A stretch of DNA of 64,000 nucleotides from Massilia terrae. Its GTDB lineage: Bacteria; Pseudomonadota; Gammaproteobacteria; Burkholderiales; Burkholderiaceae_D. The DNA is taken from assembly GCF_024753145.1 (NCBI RefSeq), contig NZ_JANUGU010000005.1, positions 186,001 to 250,000 of the forward strand, written 5' to 3'. The notes beneath the pieces were generated by a model that ran no database searches, was not told where the DNA came from, and worked only from the letters and a program-made list of their open reading frames with translations. Shown in pieces: positions 38,343 through 47,624 of the stretch (the stretch's first letter is position 1; each line of letters begins with the position of its first letter). A program made the position numbers and the translations under genes.

Positions 38343-38455
38343 GATCGTCGTTCCCGCGAAGCTTGCCCGCCGCGAAGGCGGGGGGCGGGAACCCCATTTT
38401 GCGTGAGTGGCTGCACAACGAAATGGGATCCCCGCGTTCGCGGGAATGACGTGCA
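38343..38455. repeat. REP-like palindromic element, long form
   Basis: Between nhaR and the next gene: a left arm CGTCGTTCCCGCGAA, an inner CCCCATTTTG and its complement, and a right arm TTCGCGGGAATGACG. Translated, it gives the familiar IPANAGIP pattern of dispersed palindromes. It is related to the copies at 18842, 22391 and 23864. Confidence 0.75.
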
Positions 38456-38500
38456 TAAGCCAGGGCTTAGTGCCACCGCAGGCACTGTTCATAGGGTTTT

Positions 38501-39844
38501 ATGGAAAACGTATTGTTGGTCGTCCTCGCGATCCTGCTGGTCGCGCTGAACGGCTTCTTCGTGGCGGCCGAATTCGGCATCGTCACGCTCCGCAAGACGC
38601 GCATCCGCGCCATTGCAAAGAAGCGCGGCCTGCGTGGCCGCATCCTCGCCACCGTGCACGGCCAGCTCGACGCCTACCTGTCGGCCTGCCAGCTCGGCAT
38701 CACGCTTGCCTCGCTCGGCCTGGGCTGGATCGGCGAGCCCGCGTTCGCGGCGCTGCTCGAACCAGTGTTCAATGTGCTCGGCGTGACCTCGCCGCAGGTG
38801 GTGCACGGCGTCTCCTTCGTGATCGCATTCGGCGTGATCTCCTTCCTGCACATCGTGGTCGGCGAACTCGCCCCGAAGTCGCTGGCGATCCGCATGCCCG
38901 AGGCGATCGGCCTGTGGTGCGCGGTGCCGCTATACGGCTTCTACTGGACGATGTACCCGGCGATCTGGCTGCTCAATGCCAGCTCGAACATGGTGCTGCG
39001 CGTGGCCGGCCTGTCCGGCGCCCACGCCTCGCATGACACCCACTACAGCACCGAAGAACTCAAGCTGATCCTGCGCACCAGCACCGCCGGCGAAACATTC
39101 ACGCTCGACGAACGCCACGTGCTGGCGCAGTCGCTCGAGTTCTCGGAGATGTCGGTGGCTGACCTCATGCGGCCGATTAACGAGGTGATTGCGCTGTACG
39201 CCGACCTGCCGGTGCAGGAAAACCTCGACACCGTGCTGCGCAACCGATTCTCGCGCTACCCCTACTTCGACGCCGAGGGCGAGGAAGTGCTGGGCATGAT
39301 CCACCTGAAGGACCTGTTCTTCGCCCAGCAGGCCGGGCGCGACATCACTGACCTGGCCGACTTCCTGCGGCCAGTCGACACGATCTCCGCACGCACGCCG
39401 GCGCAGGAGCTGTTCCGGCGCTTCCGCCACGGCGCGCCGCACTTCGCGCTGATCGGCGAAAAGGGCAAGCGCCCGGTTGGCTTCATCACGCTCGACAACC
39501 TGCTCGGCGCGATGGTCGGCGAGATCCGCGACGAATTCCGCATGAATGAGAACGACTGGTTGCCGCAGGCGGACGGCAGCTACCTCGGCAAGGCCAGCCT
39601 GCCGATCGTCTCGCTCGAACGCGTGCTCGGCATCGACATCGACAACGAGGCGATGGGACTGGACGACGTCGAATCAGTCGGCGGCCTGCTGATGGCCAAG
39701 CTGGGCGACATTCCCAAACAGGGCCAGCGCATCGAGTTCCCGAAGTTCGACGTGGTGGTCAAGCGCACCAAGGGCCCGCGCATCATGCTGGTCAAGGTCA
39801 TCCCGCACCTGCATCGCGGCGATGACGACGAGGCGCACGACTAA
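38501..39844 (+). CDS. CNNM/CorC-type membrane protein with CBS pair (hemolysin family)
   Basis: 447 residues. A CNNM membrane domain (about 1-190, three to four helices, opening LNGFFVAAEFGIVTLR) is followed by a CBS pair (about 205-330) and a CorC_HlyC domain (about 350-430). Relatives take part in magnesium or cobalt transport; the hemolysin label is historical. It is preceded by a REP-like element and stands alone. Confidence 0.88.
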   Translation: MENVLLVVLAILLVALNGFFVAAEFGIVTLRKTRIRAIAKKRGLRGRILATVHGQLDAYLSACQLGITLASLGLGWIGEPAFAALLEPVFNVLGVTSPQVVHGVSFVIAFGVISFLHIVVGELAPKSLAIRMPEAIGLWCAVPLYGFYWTMYPAIWLLNASSNMVLRVAGLSGAHASHDTHYSTEELKLILRTSTAGETFTLDERHVLAQSLEFSEMSVADLMRPINEVIALYADLPVQENLDTVLRNRFSRYPYFDAEGEEVLGMIHLKDLFFAQQAGRDITDLADFLRPVDTISARTPAQELFRRFRHGAPHFALIGEKGKRPVGFITLDNLLGAMVGEIRDEFRMNENDWLPQADGSYLGKASLPIVSLERVLGIDIDNEAMGLDDVESVGGLLMAKLGDIPKQGQRIEFPKFDVVVKRTKGPRIMLVKVIPHLHRGDDDEAHD

Positions 39845-39890
39845 CGACCCATCCGGCCCTTGGTCGTGCGGCCCCTGTTCCGGAACACCT

Positions 39891-40487
39891 TTATGCCGTC
39901 AGCCCCAACCGGATGCCCTGGGATGGTGCTATGGCCCGCTTGTGCGCACAGAAACCGAGAACCGCCAGTCCCAAGCCGAACAGCAGGAAGGTGCCGGGCG
40001 CCGGGACCTCCGCGATATCGGACTGGATCATGATCGACCCGCCCCCAAAGATGCCCAGGCCGCCATTTTGCAGGCCGACCATTGCGGTCACGTCCTGCAA
40101 CAAGCCGGTTTCTTCAAGGCAGAAGGCGCTGCCCAAGGTGCAGTGGGTTCCGATGGAAGGATCAGCGGCGGAATCGGAACTGAAGAAGATGCAATCGGCG
40201 CCGTTGCCTTGGCCATCGCAGGACGCGCCCGTCCCCGCGACACTGAACAAGTGGTCGCTGATGATGTTGGTGCCCGGTTCGGTCAAATAGATATTCAGGA
40301 CGCCCCATCCTTGTCCCCCGTAGATCGGCGCGCCTCCCACAAAAGCATTGCCCACACTATTGGGAAACGTCACATCCGAGTTGGCATAGACATCGCCCCC
40401 GTTGATGACCACACGGTCTGCCGCCACACAAGTCAGCGAAAGCGATGCAAGCAATGCAGCAAACAGTCCCATCACACTTGTTTTCAT
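39891..40487 (-). CDS. Secreted protein with PEP-CTERM-like sorting signal
   Basis: 198 residues. A signal peptide (about 1-22) leads to a Gly/Asn/Ser-rich exported region with four to five cysteines. The C-terminus has a sorting signal: a VPAPGT motif, a hydrophobic helix (LLFGLGLAVLGF) and a basic end (AHKR). The usual motif is VPEP, so Ala replaces the Glu. Such proteins are processed by exosortase in exopolysaccharide-producing bacteria. No exosortase gene is in the window. Confidence 0.75.
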   Translation of the reverse strand: MKTSVMGLFAALLASLSLTCVAADRVVINGGDVYANSDVTFPNSVGNAFVGGAPIYGGQGWGVLNIYLTEPGTNIISDHLFSVAGTGASCDGQGNGADCIFFSSDSAADPSIGTHCTLGSAFCLEETGLLQDVTAMVGLQNGGLGIFGGGSIMIQSDIAEVPAPGTFLLFGLGLAVLGFCAHKRAIAPSQGIRLGLTA

Positions 40488-40700
40488 ATACCCCTCCCGT
40501 TCGTATCGAGGACAGGATGTGTCCCCGGTCTGCCGAAATTTTCAGTGGGTCTCCAGCAGTTGGCCCCGATCGCGCCGAATGACGATGCAATTTAGCATCA
40601 GCAAAGTTCGTGCCTAGAAATGTTTTGCCAATGAAATCAATTGCTTGGGCGATCAGTGCAAGCGGCGGGGTGCCAAAGTGTAAGGTTCTTCGACGGAACG

Positions 40701-40734
40701 AAAAGCGGCAGGAGACGAGTTTGCCTCCTGCCGC
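40701..40734 (-). terminator. Tyrosinase gene terminator
   Basis: Minus-strand stem GCGGCAGGAG / CTCCTGCCGC with a 10-base loop, then TTTT, about 20 bases after the tyrosinase stop. Confidence 0.75.
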
Positions 40735-40755
40735 GAAGAAGTGGCCTAGGGAACT

Positions 40756-42249
40756 TTACCGATACCAGCCCGGCTGCCCCATCGGCCCTTGCGGTGTAAT
40801 GAATTGCGATTGATACGATAGTTCGATGCGCATTTCGTCGGCGCTGATGGTTTCCCCGGCGGGTGGATTGTCGCCGTCGACGCGCACCCAGGACAGGGTA
40901 ATGCCGGACAAGTCGGCCAGGCCTTGCTTCAACAGCAGGTCGGAAATGTCGAAATCAACCATCGCGTGGCCATGGTGCGAGGCAGCCGCGACGCGGAACG
41001 GCCCCAGGGTCCCGACAAAGCTGCGCTCCTGCGCGTTTTCCGAATCGATGCGGGATGGCATGTTCAGGTACAGGGCGTAAAAATAGCCGCCCTGGGCCCC
41101 CAGCCCGCTCACCATCGCGTGGTCGAAGACGAGGCTGATGCTGCCGGCTACCTGCCCGTTGCCGCTGTCGATGGCGTCTTTCCGCGCAGCAAGCATCGCC
41201 ATGACCTCTGCGGCGTCCCTGCGGTTCAGGTTGAACTGGACCGAAGTAGAATTCTCGTCAAACGCGACCATGGCCGCACCGCCCAACGAGCGCCGGCTTG
41301 CCGAAATTTGCCGTCCCGGCGCTTTCGCAAAATTCCTGAACGGCGGACGCGCATTCGAAGGCAGCCGCGGCGATGCAGGGAGCCGCGCCGGACCAGCTTG
41401 CGCGGTGACCGTGAGCGGCGGCAGCACGGTTGGCACCTTGTCGACGGCATAGTCGTAACCCAGCCATGTCGGGTCGACCGTCTTATAACGCTCGATAAAC
41501 AGGTTCGACGCATAGACGTTGTTGCCGGCCCAATAAGGGTTGCTGTTGGTGGGCGAATACGGGTAGGCGGTATATGGGATTCCCTTACCGTCCGGTAGCG
41601 CCCACGCATGGGTGAGCCGATCGATGTTTGCGTGATGCAAAAAGAAGATGGGGTCGAGCGGCGACTGCATCGTGCCCATGATTCCACCGATGAGGTCATG
41701 GACTGGATTATGCGGCGCGGCTTCAAGCTTGGGCTCGAAAGCGTTCGTCGTTCCGCGCTGGAAGTTGTAGACCCCGGCGGCAAAGGGCAATAGCGACAAA
41801 GCGTTATACACATTGGTGCCGATACGCTGCCGGTAGAGCGGATTGCTTGGCGAAGGATCGGTAAATTCCGTCGGCAAGGTGGCATACGAATAGTAATCCC
41901 AGTACGGCAGATTCAATGTGGGATCGCCGGATGACAGGCGCAGTTGCTGCTCGAAATAATACAAATAGCCGCGGTGCCAGGAAATGAAATAAGCGATACC
42001 GTGGGGGCAAAAACTCTGGTGAACATTTGCCCAGTACTGGAGCGAACCTTGGTCGTTCGGATTCGTGACTGAGCGCATTGTCGCGATCGCATTCAAAAAC
42101 GATTGATATTGGCTCGTCTTCTTGAACTGTTGCCATTCCTGCCGGATGCGCGGAGACGGCTGCGCAAAAGCGAGATTGGGGATGCACTGGATGGTTGCCG
42201 CTGCCAAGGTTCCCTTGAGCAATTCTCGGCGCTTGTCGAAGTGACTCAT
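40756..42249 (-). CDS. Tyrosinase-family copper oxidase
   Basis: 497 residues. Type-3 copper ligands are visible: CuA His77, His83 and His92 (NVHQSFCPH...WHRG) and CuB His180, His184 and the His205-His206 pair (APHNPVHD, FFLHHANIDR). These enzymes oxidise phenols to quinones and can lead to melanin. The N-terminus has KRRELLKG followed by a hydrophobic stretch ending AFA, which resembles a Tat-type export signal. The last 220 residues form an extra beta-rich domain after the catalytic core. No caddie protein gene is next to it. Confidence 0.88.
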   Translation of the reverse strand: MSHFDKRRELLKGTLAAATIQCIPNLAFAQPSPRIRQEWQQFKKTSQYQSFLNAIATMRSVTNPNDQGSLQYWANVHQSFCPHGIAYFISWHRGYLYYFEQQLRLSSGDPTLNLPYWDYYSYATLPTEFTDPSPSNPLYRQRIGTNVYNALSLLPFAAGVYNFQRGTTNAFEPKLEAAPHNPVHDLIGGIMGTMQSPLDPIFFLHHANIDRLTHAWALPDGKGIPYTAYPYSPTNSNPYWAGNNVYASNLFIERYKTVDPTWLGYDYAVDKVPTVLPPLTVTAQAGPARLPASPRLPSNARPPFRNFAKAPGRQISASRRSLGGAAMVAFDENSTSVQFNLNRRDAAEVMAMLAARKDAIDSGNGQVAGSISLVFDHAMVSGLGAQGGYFYALYLNMPSRIDSENAQERSFVGTLGPFRVAAASHHGHAMVDFDISDLLLKQGLADLSGITLSWVRVDGDNPPAGETISADEMRIELSYQSQFITPQGPMGQPGWYR

Positions 42250-42396
42250 CGCAACTCCTTCGCCCGGTCATGTAAATTCCCAATCCTAGGCTAGCGCAAG
42301 CGTGCTTCTCCAACCGGACGCTTCCGAACTTTGATCTTTCTCAAAGCGAGCTCAAGTAGGGTTGAAGGCAGGCATCAAGTCCCCTCGTGCGGCCGC

Positions 42397-42849
42397 TTAA
42401 CGATTCCTGATCCTTGCGAGTTCCCGATCAAGCGCATTGGCGAAATTCCGACGGTCGGCGTGGCAAAACGTGGACGGGCCACCGGTATCGACGCCATTCG
42501 CGCGCAGCTCATCCATAAACGCGCGCATCGTCAATTGCTGGGCAATCGTGTCCTTCGAATACCACTCGCCGCGAGGATTGAGCGGCAAACCGCCTTTGTC
42601 CAGCACTAGCGCCGCCAAGGGAATGTCCCCGGTCACGACGATGTCGCCAGCGCTGACGCGCTCAACGATTGCGGTGTCGGCGGCATCCGCGCCTGCGGGG
42701 ACCTGGAGCGCGCGGATGAAGCGCGAGCCCGGCACGCGGATCAATTGGTTGGCAACCAATATGACCTCGATCTGCAGACGTTCCGCAACCCGAAACAGGA
42801 TGTCCTTGATCACGGCGGGACAAGCATCGGCGTCGACCCAGATGTGCAT
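42397..42849 (-). CDS. YaiI/YqxD (DUF188) family protein
   Basis: 150 residues from the ATG at 42849, giving the family opening [11 protein letters not shown]. Further motifs are [15 protein letters not shown] and a C-terminal [13 protein letters not shown]. The fold resembles PIN-like nucleases, but no activity has been established for the family. An ATG at 42897 would overlap the arfB stop as ATGA and add 16 residues; the shorter form matches the usual family start. Confidence 0.85.
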   Translation of the reverse strand: MHIWVDADACPAVIKDILFRVAERLQIEVILVANQLIRVPGSRFIRALQVPAGADAADTAIVERVSAGDIVVTGDIPLAALVLDKGGLPLNPRGEWYSKDTIAQQLTMRAFMDELRANGVDTGGPSTFCHADRRNFANALDRELARIRNR

Positions 42850-42893
42850 TTCAAATGTAGATGAGGTTATTGGATCGGTACTGGTGTTCTGGA

Positions 42894-43292
42894 TCATTCG
42901 TTGACCTTGCCACGCAGCGCCTTGGTGTGACTGCTTCGGGTCTTCGCATCGAGCCGGCGCAGTTGCGAACCACGCGTCGGCTTGGTCGGCTTGCGCACGC
43001 GCGGTACCTCGGCTGCCTTGTCGATGAGAGTTTGAAGGCGCCGCAACGCGTCCAGCTTGTTCTGCTCCAGGCTGCGCGACTGCTGCGCCTTGAGCACCAC
43101 CACACCTTCCGCCGTGATGCGCGCGTCGCGCATGCTCAGCAGCCGCGCCTTGACCTGTTCCGGCAACGAGGACGCGGCGATATCGAAACGCACGTGCACC
43201 GCACACGAGACCTTGTTGACGTTCTGGCCGCCCGGGCCTTGCGCCCGGATTGCACTGAACTCGACCTCGTCCGGATTGATCACTATCGCCAT
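42894..43292 (-). CDS. arfB: ArfB (YaeJ), ribosome-rescue peptidyl-tRNA hydrolase
   Basis: 132 residues. ArfB releases peptides from ribosomes stalled at the end of truncated messages. The catalytic GGQ (in [13 protein letters not shown]) is near residue 22. The C-terminal tail is basic and Arg/Lys/Thr-rich ([13 protein letters not shown]...[10 protein letters not shown]), the part that enters the empty mRNA channel. An upstream TTG is possible but the ATG at 43292 begins the conserved domain. Confidence 0.92.
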   Translation of the reverse strand: MAIVINPDEVEFSAIRAQGPGGQNVNKVSCAVHVRFDIAASSLPEQVKARLLSMRDARITAEGVVVLKAQQSRSLEQNKLDALRRLQTLIDKAAEVPRVRKPTKPTRGSQLRRLDAKTRSSHTKALRGKVNE

Positions 43293-43304
43293 GCCACGCC
43301 GCAA

Positions 43305-43553
43305 TTATTGGCCGACGCAAATGATCTTGGTCGCATACTCCTGCGCGTTGCCCTTCCTTTTCGCGGCCCAGGCGATAGCCTCCTCGGCTTCGGCGACTGT
43401 CATGACGGTCGCCTTTTCCTTGTTGCGAATGAAAGAAACGCCTTCGAACTTCCCGTCTTTGCCACGCATGACCTTGGCAAATACGGGCGGCTTCTTGCCT
43501 TCTTCAGCGATTTTGTTTTGCTGGACGAGGTAACGGCGGTCGATGGTTTCCAT
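43305..43553 (-). CDS. Small hypothetical protein
   Basis: 82 residues, rich in Lys, Glu and Ala, with no signal or membrane segment. The sequence looks like a genuine soluble protein, but I do not recognise a family. It is 12 bases upstream of arfB on the same strand, so the two may be co-transcribed. Confidence 0.55.
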   Translation of the reverse strand: METIDRRYLVQQNKIAEEGKKPPVFAKVMRGKDGKFEGVSFIRNKEKATVMTVAEAEEAIAWAAKRKGNAQEYATKIICVGQ

Positions 43554-43623
43554 GCGGGTTCTCTGGGTTTAAGCGTTCAAACCCGCATTTTAACGGCCTG
43601 CGAAGCTCTGGGCGACACTCCAC

Positions 43624-45021
43624 TTACCCAGCCAGGCGGTCCAACAGGTACACCCAATGATCGACGTCGTCGTCGAGCGCCTTGACCGGCAGGCGCTCGT
43701 CGCGCCCATGCGCGCGCATGTCGGTTGGGACAATGCCCCACGAGCCATCGACGCCATACACCGGAATGCCGATCACGCGGAACGGACGCGCATCGCTGGC
43801 GCCCGTGCTCATCTCCGGGAACACCGGCGATTTCGGATGATGCAGGCGGACCGCGCCGGTGAACGCATCGACGATATCCGCCCGCAGCGGCGAGGCCAGC
43901 GACGCGGCATTCTTGTCCGCGCGCGTGACGACGACGCCCCTGTCGGCGACGATCTTTTCCAGTTCCGCTTTCACGGCATCGGGTGACACGCCGGGCATGA
44001 TGCGGCAATTGACGTTGGCGGTCGCGGTCTGCGGCAGGGCATTGTCCGCATGGCCGCCCGACAGCAGCGTGGCCACGCACGTGGTGCGGGTCATGCCCAC
44101 TTCGCCCTCATCGAACTCGATGGCATCGGCGGCGCCATCGTCGGCAGGGTTGCGCAGCCAGGCGCGCATCGCCTTGCCCAGCGCGCCCGACTCGGTTTTC
44201 TCGCGGCCCGCGAAGTAGGCGCGCGTGGTTTCGTTCATCACCGGCTGGAAGCGGTGGGTTTGCAGGCGCTGCAGCGCATTGGCCAGCTGATAGATCGCGT
44301 TGTCCGCCCGCGGCTTGGACGAGTGGCCGCCGCGATTGCGCGTGGTGAGGGTGTAGTCGGCAATGGTCTTTTCGGCCGACTGCAAGGTGAAGCCAAGCGC
44401 GCGGCCGTCTGGCGCGAATCCGCCGCCACCGCCGTCCGCGTTCAAGCCGTATTCGACGTCGAGCAGGTCGTGCCACTTCGTCGCGCCAAGCTCCGCGCCG
44501 ATCCCGGTGGTCTCCTCGTCACCGGTGTAGAACACGATGATGTCGCGCTTTGGCTGGAAGCCGGACGCCTTCAGCTTGAGAACCGCGGCGGTGGTCGCGG
44601 CAATGCCCTGCTTGATGTCGGACGTTCCGCGGCCATAGTAATAGCCGCCCTTCTCCGTGAACGCGAAGGGATCCGTCTCGGACCAGTCTTCGCGCCGCGC
44701 TTCCACCACATCCATGTGCGCCATCACCATGATCGGCTTGGCGGCCGGCGTGCCCGGCGCACGCCAGCGAACGATCAGGGCCGCCGTCTTTTCGTAGGGG
44801 ATGACCTTGATGTCGGCATCGGGAATGCCGGCCGCGCGGTATTGGTCCGCGAGGTAAGCGGCCAGTTCGGGAACGCGCCCGCGCCCCGCTACCGTCGGTA
44901 CGTTGACGGCATGCTCCAGCAGCGCACGCGCCTTGGCGTGCCATGGGTCGTTTTGCGGTGTCGCCTGGGCGATCGCCGGCACGGCCAGCAAAACGAGTTT
45001 GAACAGATGTCGCTTCAGCAT
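43624..45021 (-). CDS. M20-family zinc peptidase, exported
   Basis: 465 residues with a signal peptide ending AQA-TP near residue 20. Metal and catalytic residues of the M20 family are present: HMDVV (His and Asp), GTSDIK (bridging Asp) and DEETTG (catalytic Glu pair). A lid/dimerisation domain is inserted in the middle, and the C-terminal part returns to the catalytic fold (the closing His is in KALDDDVDHW or near it). These enzymes cut dipeptides or N-acyl amino acids. AAAGGA precedes the ATG at 45021; the frame upstream of it is not protein-like. Confidence 0.88.
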   Translation of the reverse strand: MLKRHLFKLVLLAVPAIAQATPQNDPWHAKARALLEHAVNVPTVAGRGRVPELAAYLADQYRAAGIPDADIKVIPYEKTAALIVRWRAPGTPAAKPIMVMAHMDVVEARREDWSETDPFAFTEKGGYYYGRGTSDIKQGIAATTAAVLKLKASGFQPKRDIIVFYTGDEETTGIGAELGATKWHDLLDVEYGLNADGGGGGFAPDGRALGFTLQSAEKTIADYTLTTRNRGGHSSKPRADNAIYQLANALQRLQTHRFQPVMNETTRAYFAGREKTESGALGKAMRAWLRNPADDGAADAIEFDEGEVGMTRTTCVATLLSGGHADNALPQTATANVNCRIMPGVSPDAVKAELEKIVADRGVVVTRADKNAASLASPLRADIVDAFTGAVRLHHPKSPVFPEMSTGASDARPFRVIGIPVYGVDGSWGIVPTDMRAHGRDERLPVKALDDDVDHWVYLLDRLAG

Positions 45022-45190
45022 GCGTGATGTCCTTTCGAAGAGCGGAGGTCGCAAGATTGCGGCAACGCTAACATACATGCGCGGAGGAAACAATCGCATG
45101 CCCGACTTGCACACTGTTGCTGGGCATCGCCAAATCCGGCAGGTATGATGCGCATCGGTAATGTACGGTTGCCGAAGTTCGAAAGCATCA

Positions 45191-46804
45191 ATGAAGCTCA
45201 GCCTGAAAATCGGTGCCGCGCTCGCGCTCTGCGCAGCTGTGGCGCTTGTTCCCTGTTCCACGCTCGCGCAGCCAGTCCCGGCCACCATTCATGCGCTGGC
45301 CGTCCAGGCCTCGCGGTCGTCCGTGATGCCGTCGGGTCCGTACGACGAACGCGGCTGGCTCGTTCGGTTTTACTCCCCGCGAAACTATGCGCCGGCCTGG
45401 ACCCCGTCGACTGCCGCGGCGGCCTTGTGGGTGCTGCGCCACGCCACACTGCAGGGCCTGGACCCACGCGACTACGGCGCCGACGCGCTCCAGGCCCAGC
45501 TCAGTTTGGGCGAAGCCGATTCCGCCGGTTTCGACGTCGCGCTGACCTCGGCGATGCTGCACTACATGGCCGACCTGCGCGTCGGTCGCGTGCGTTCCGA
45601 ATATCACACGCGCCTGCCCGATGCGCGCCTGAAGCAGTACGACCCGGTCGAGCGCCTGCGCACCGGGCTCGCCGCCGGCAAGCTGCAAGCCGCGGTGCAG
45701 GCGGCCGAGCCGCAGTTCGAACAGTACGGACAGGTGAAAGCGGCGCTGGCGCATTATCGCGCGCTGTCGAAGCAGCCCTACCCTCCGCTTCCGAAGCCGC
45801 GCACCAAGGTCGCAGCCGGCGGCGCTTACCCGGCCGCGGACGCGCTGTTCAAGCGCCTGGTGCTGCTGGGTGACCTGCCCGCCGATGCGCCTCCCCCGGT
45901 CGATGGAATCTACAGCGAGCGGATGCAGGAAGGCGTGCGGCATTTCCAGGCGCGGCACGGGTTGGACGAGGACGGCCTGCTGGGCCGCGGCACCATCGAC
46001 GCCCTCAACGTGCCGCCCGCGCGGCGGGTACGCCAGCTCGAACTGACGCTTGAACGCCTGCGCTGGCTGCCGGATTTCGGTCCCGGTCCGCTGATCGTGG
46101 TCGACCTGCCGGCCTACCGCCTGTGGGCGCTGAATAAAGGCAGCGCCGAGGCGCCACTGGAGATGCGGGTCGTGATCGGCACTGCGCTCAAGACCGAAAC
46201 CCCGCTGTTCGTTGGCCAGATGCGCTACCTGGAGTTCAACCCCTACTGGAACGTCCCACGGAGCATTCTCGAAAAGGAGATCCTGCCCAAGCTCGCGCGC
46301 AACCACGATTACCTTGCCCGGAACGAGATGGAGACCGTGCCGCCGGGTGCGAGCGCGGCCGACCTGCAGGCAGGCCGCGCGCGCGTGCGCCAGCGGCCGG
46401 GGCCAAAGAATTCACTGGGCGCGATCAAGTTCGCGATGCCCAATCCGATGGACATCTACCTGCACTCGACCCCGGCGCGCGAGCTGTTCAAGCGCAGCCG
46501 CCGCGACCTGTCGCACGGCTGCATCCGGGTCGAACATCCCGAGGTGTTGGCGCAGTACGTGCTTGGCCAGAAGGCGTCGTGGAACGCCGAGACCATCCGG
46601 GGCGCGATGCAGCCCGGACCGACACGGCACGTCGACCTGGTCCACGCGATTCCCGTCGTGATTTTCTACGCCACCGCCATTGTCGACAGCAAGGGAAGTC
46701 CGCGCTTTGCAGCAGACGTCTATGGGCGCGACGCGAAGCTCGAACAGGAGCTGGCCACACGCCGCAGCCAGCTTCTCGCGGCGAGCGAAACCCTGGCTCT
46801 ATAG
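45191..46804 (+). CDS. L,D-transpeptidase, YcbB/LdtD type
   Basis: 537 residues with a signal peptide (about 1-26). The order is: N-terminal scaffold domain, peptidoglycan-binding domain (about 215-280, QEGVRHFQARHGLDEDGLLG) and YkuD catalytic domain (about 300-480). The active site SHGCIRVEHP places the catalytic cysteine at residue 444. The enzyme forms 3-3 cross-links in the periplasm, a bypass of penicillin-binding proteins. The stop is shared with the convergent nnrU: the six bases CTATAG give TAG on both strands. Confidence 0.9.
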   Translation: MKLSLKIGAALALCAAVALVPCSTLAQPVPATIHALAVQASRSSVMPSGPYDERGWLVRFYSPRNYAPAWTPSTAAAALWVLRHATLQGLDPRDYGADALQAQLSLGEADSAGFDVALTSAMLHYMADLRVGRVRSEYHTRLPDARLKQYDPVERLRTGLAAGKLQAAVQAAEPQFEQYGQVKAALAHYRALSKQPYPPLPKPRTKVAAGGAYPAADALFKRLVLLGDLPADAPPPVDGIYSERMQEGVRHFQARHGLDEDGLLGRGTIDALNVPPARRVRQLELTLERLRWLPDFGPGPLIVVDLPAYRLWALNKGSAEAPLEMRVVIGTALKTETPLFVGQMRYLEFNPYWNVPRSILEKEILPKLARNHDYLARNEMETVPPGASAADLQAGRARVRQRPGPKNSLGAIKFAMPNPMDIYLHSTPARELFKRSRRDLSHGCIRVEHPEVLAQYVLGQKASWNAETIRGAMQPGPTRHVDLVHAIPVVIFYATAIVDSKGSPRFAADVYGRDAKLEQELATRRSQLLAASETLAL

Positions 46805-47488
46805 CAGCCAACGCCAGATGCCTGCTGGCGCGCCGGTCAGCGGAATGTGCGCCCACGTGGCCAGCAGCCAGAGCACGACGCCGCCGCCGAGCACCAGCAC
46901 GCTGAAACCGCCGAAGCGAGTGCGGCCTTGCGCGATGGCCGCGAAGGGCCAGTAGCTGGTGCGGCCCTCCCAAGCCGTCCAGCCCTGTGGATCGAGCTCC
47001 GCCTTCTTGCGATCCTGAAGCGCCGCGCCAACCAGGGACAGCACGATGATGGCGACCGCCACGACGATGTTTTTCGCCACCGGGTAGACCAGGATATGCA
47101 CCACGCCCCAGATGGCGAACGCCCACATCATCGGATGCCGGGTCATGCCGTAGACGCCCCGGGCTTCCGCCCTACCTGCATTGCCGGCGCCGGGCATGGC
47201 CGGGTTGCGGATCAGCGATCCGACCATCATGACGGAGGCAAGCAGCATCAGGATACTGGCGACTCCCCACATTCCATCGCCGACGTTCCACAACGGTGCC
47301 GTCGGCGGAGCCGCCCGGTAGGTCCAGACCGTGGCGCCGAGGGTAGCAAAGGCGACGGCGGCGTACAGGGCCAGGAAACCCTTCTCACTCATCGCGCTGA
47401 CCAATGGACGCCGCAATGGATGCGACAGGATGAAATGCGTGCCCACGAAAGCGCTGGCGCATGCCAGCAGTAAGGTCAATTTCCCCAT
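46799..47488 (-). CDS. NnrU-family membrane protein
   Basis: 229 residues with about six hydrophobic segments. The motif GMTRHPMMWAFAIWGVVHI is the NnrU/isoprenylcysteine-methyltransferase-like signature. NnrU was first linked to nitrite and nitric oxide reduction, but its role outside denitrifiers is uncertain. GAGGAGA lies upstream of the ATG at 47488; an earlier ATG is less well placed. No denitrification genes are in the window. Confidence 0.85.
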   Translation of the reverse strand: MGKLTLLLACASAFVGTHFILSHPLRRPLVSAMSEKGFLALYAAVAFATLGATVWTYRAAPPTAPLWNVGDGMWGVASILMLLASVMMVGSLIRNPAMPGAGNAGRAEARGVYGMTRHPMMWAFAIWGVVHILVYPVAKNIVVAVAIIVLSLVGAALQDRKKAELDPQGWTAWEGRTSYWPFAAIAQGRTRFGGFSVLVLGGGVVLWLLATWAHIPLTGAPAGIWRWLL

Positions 47489-47624
47489 GCGCGTCTCCTC
47501 CATCACAGTCGTAGGTTGAACAGGTCCGCTTTTTGCCTTGAACAGCCCGCTTCGCCAGACGTCCCGGCAGCATCAGTGAGAGCAAGGTGTAAGATAGCAT
47601 CAGGGGAATCCTGCGAAGGAAAAA

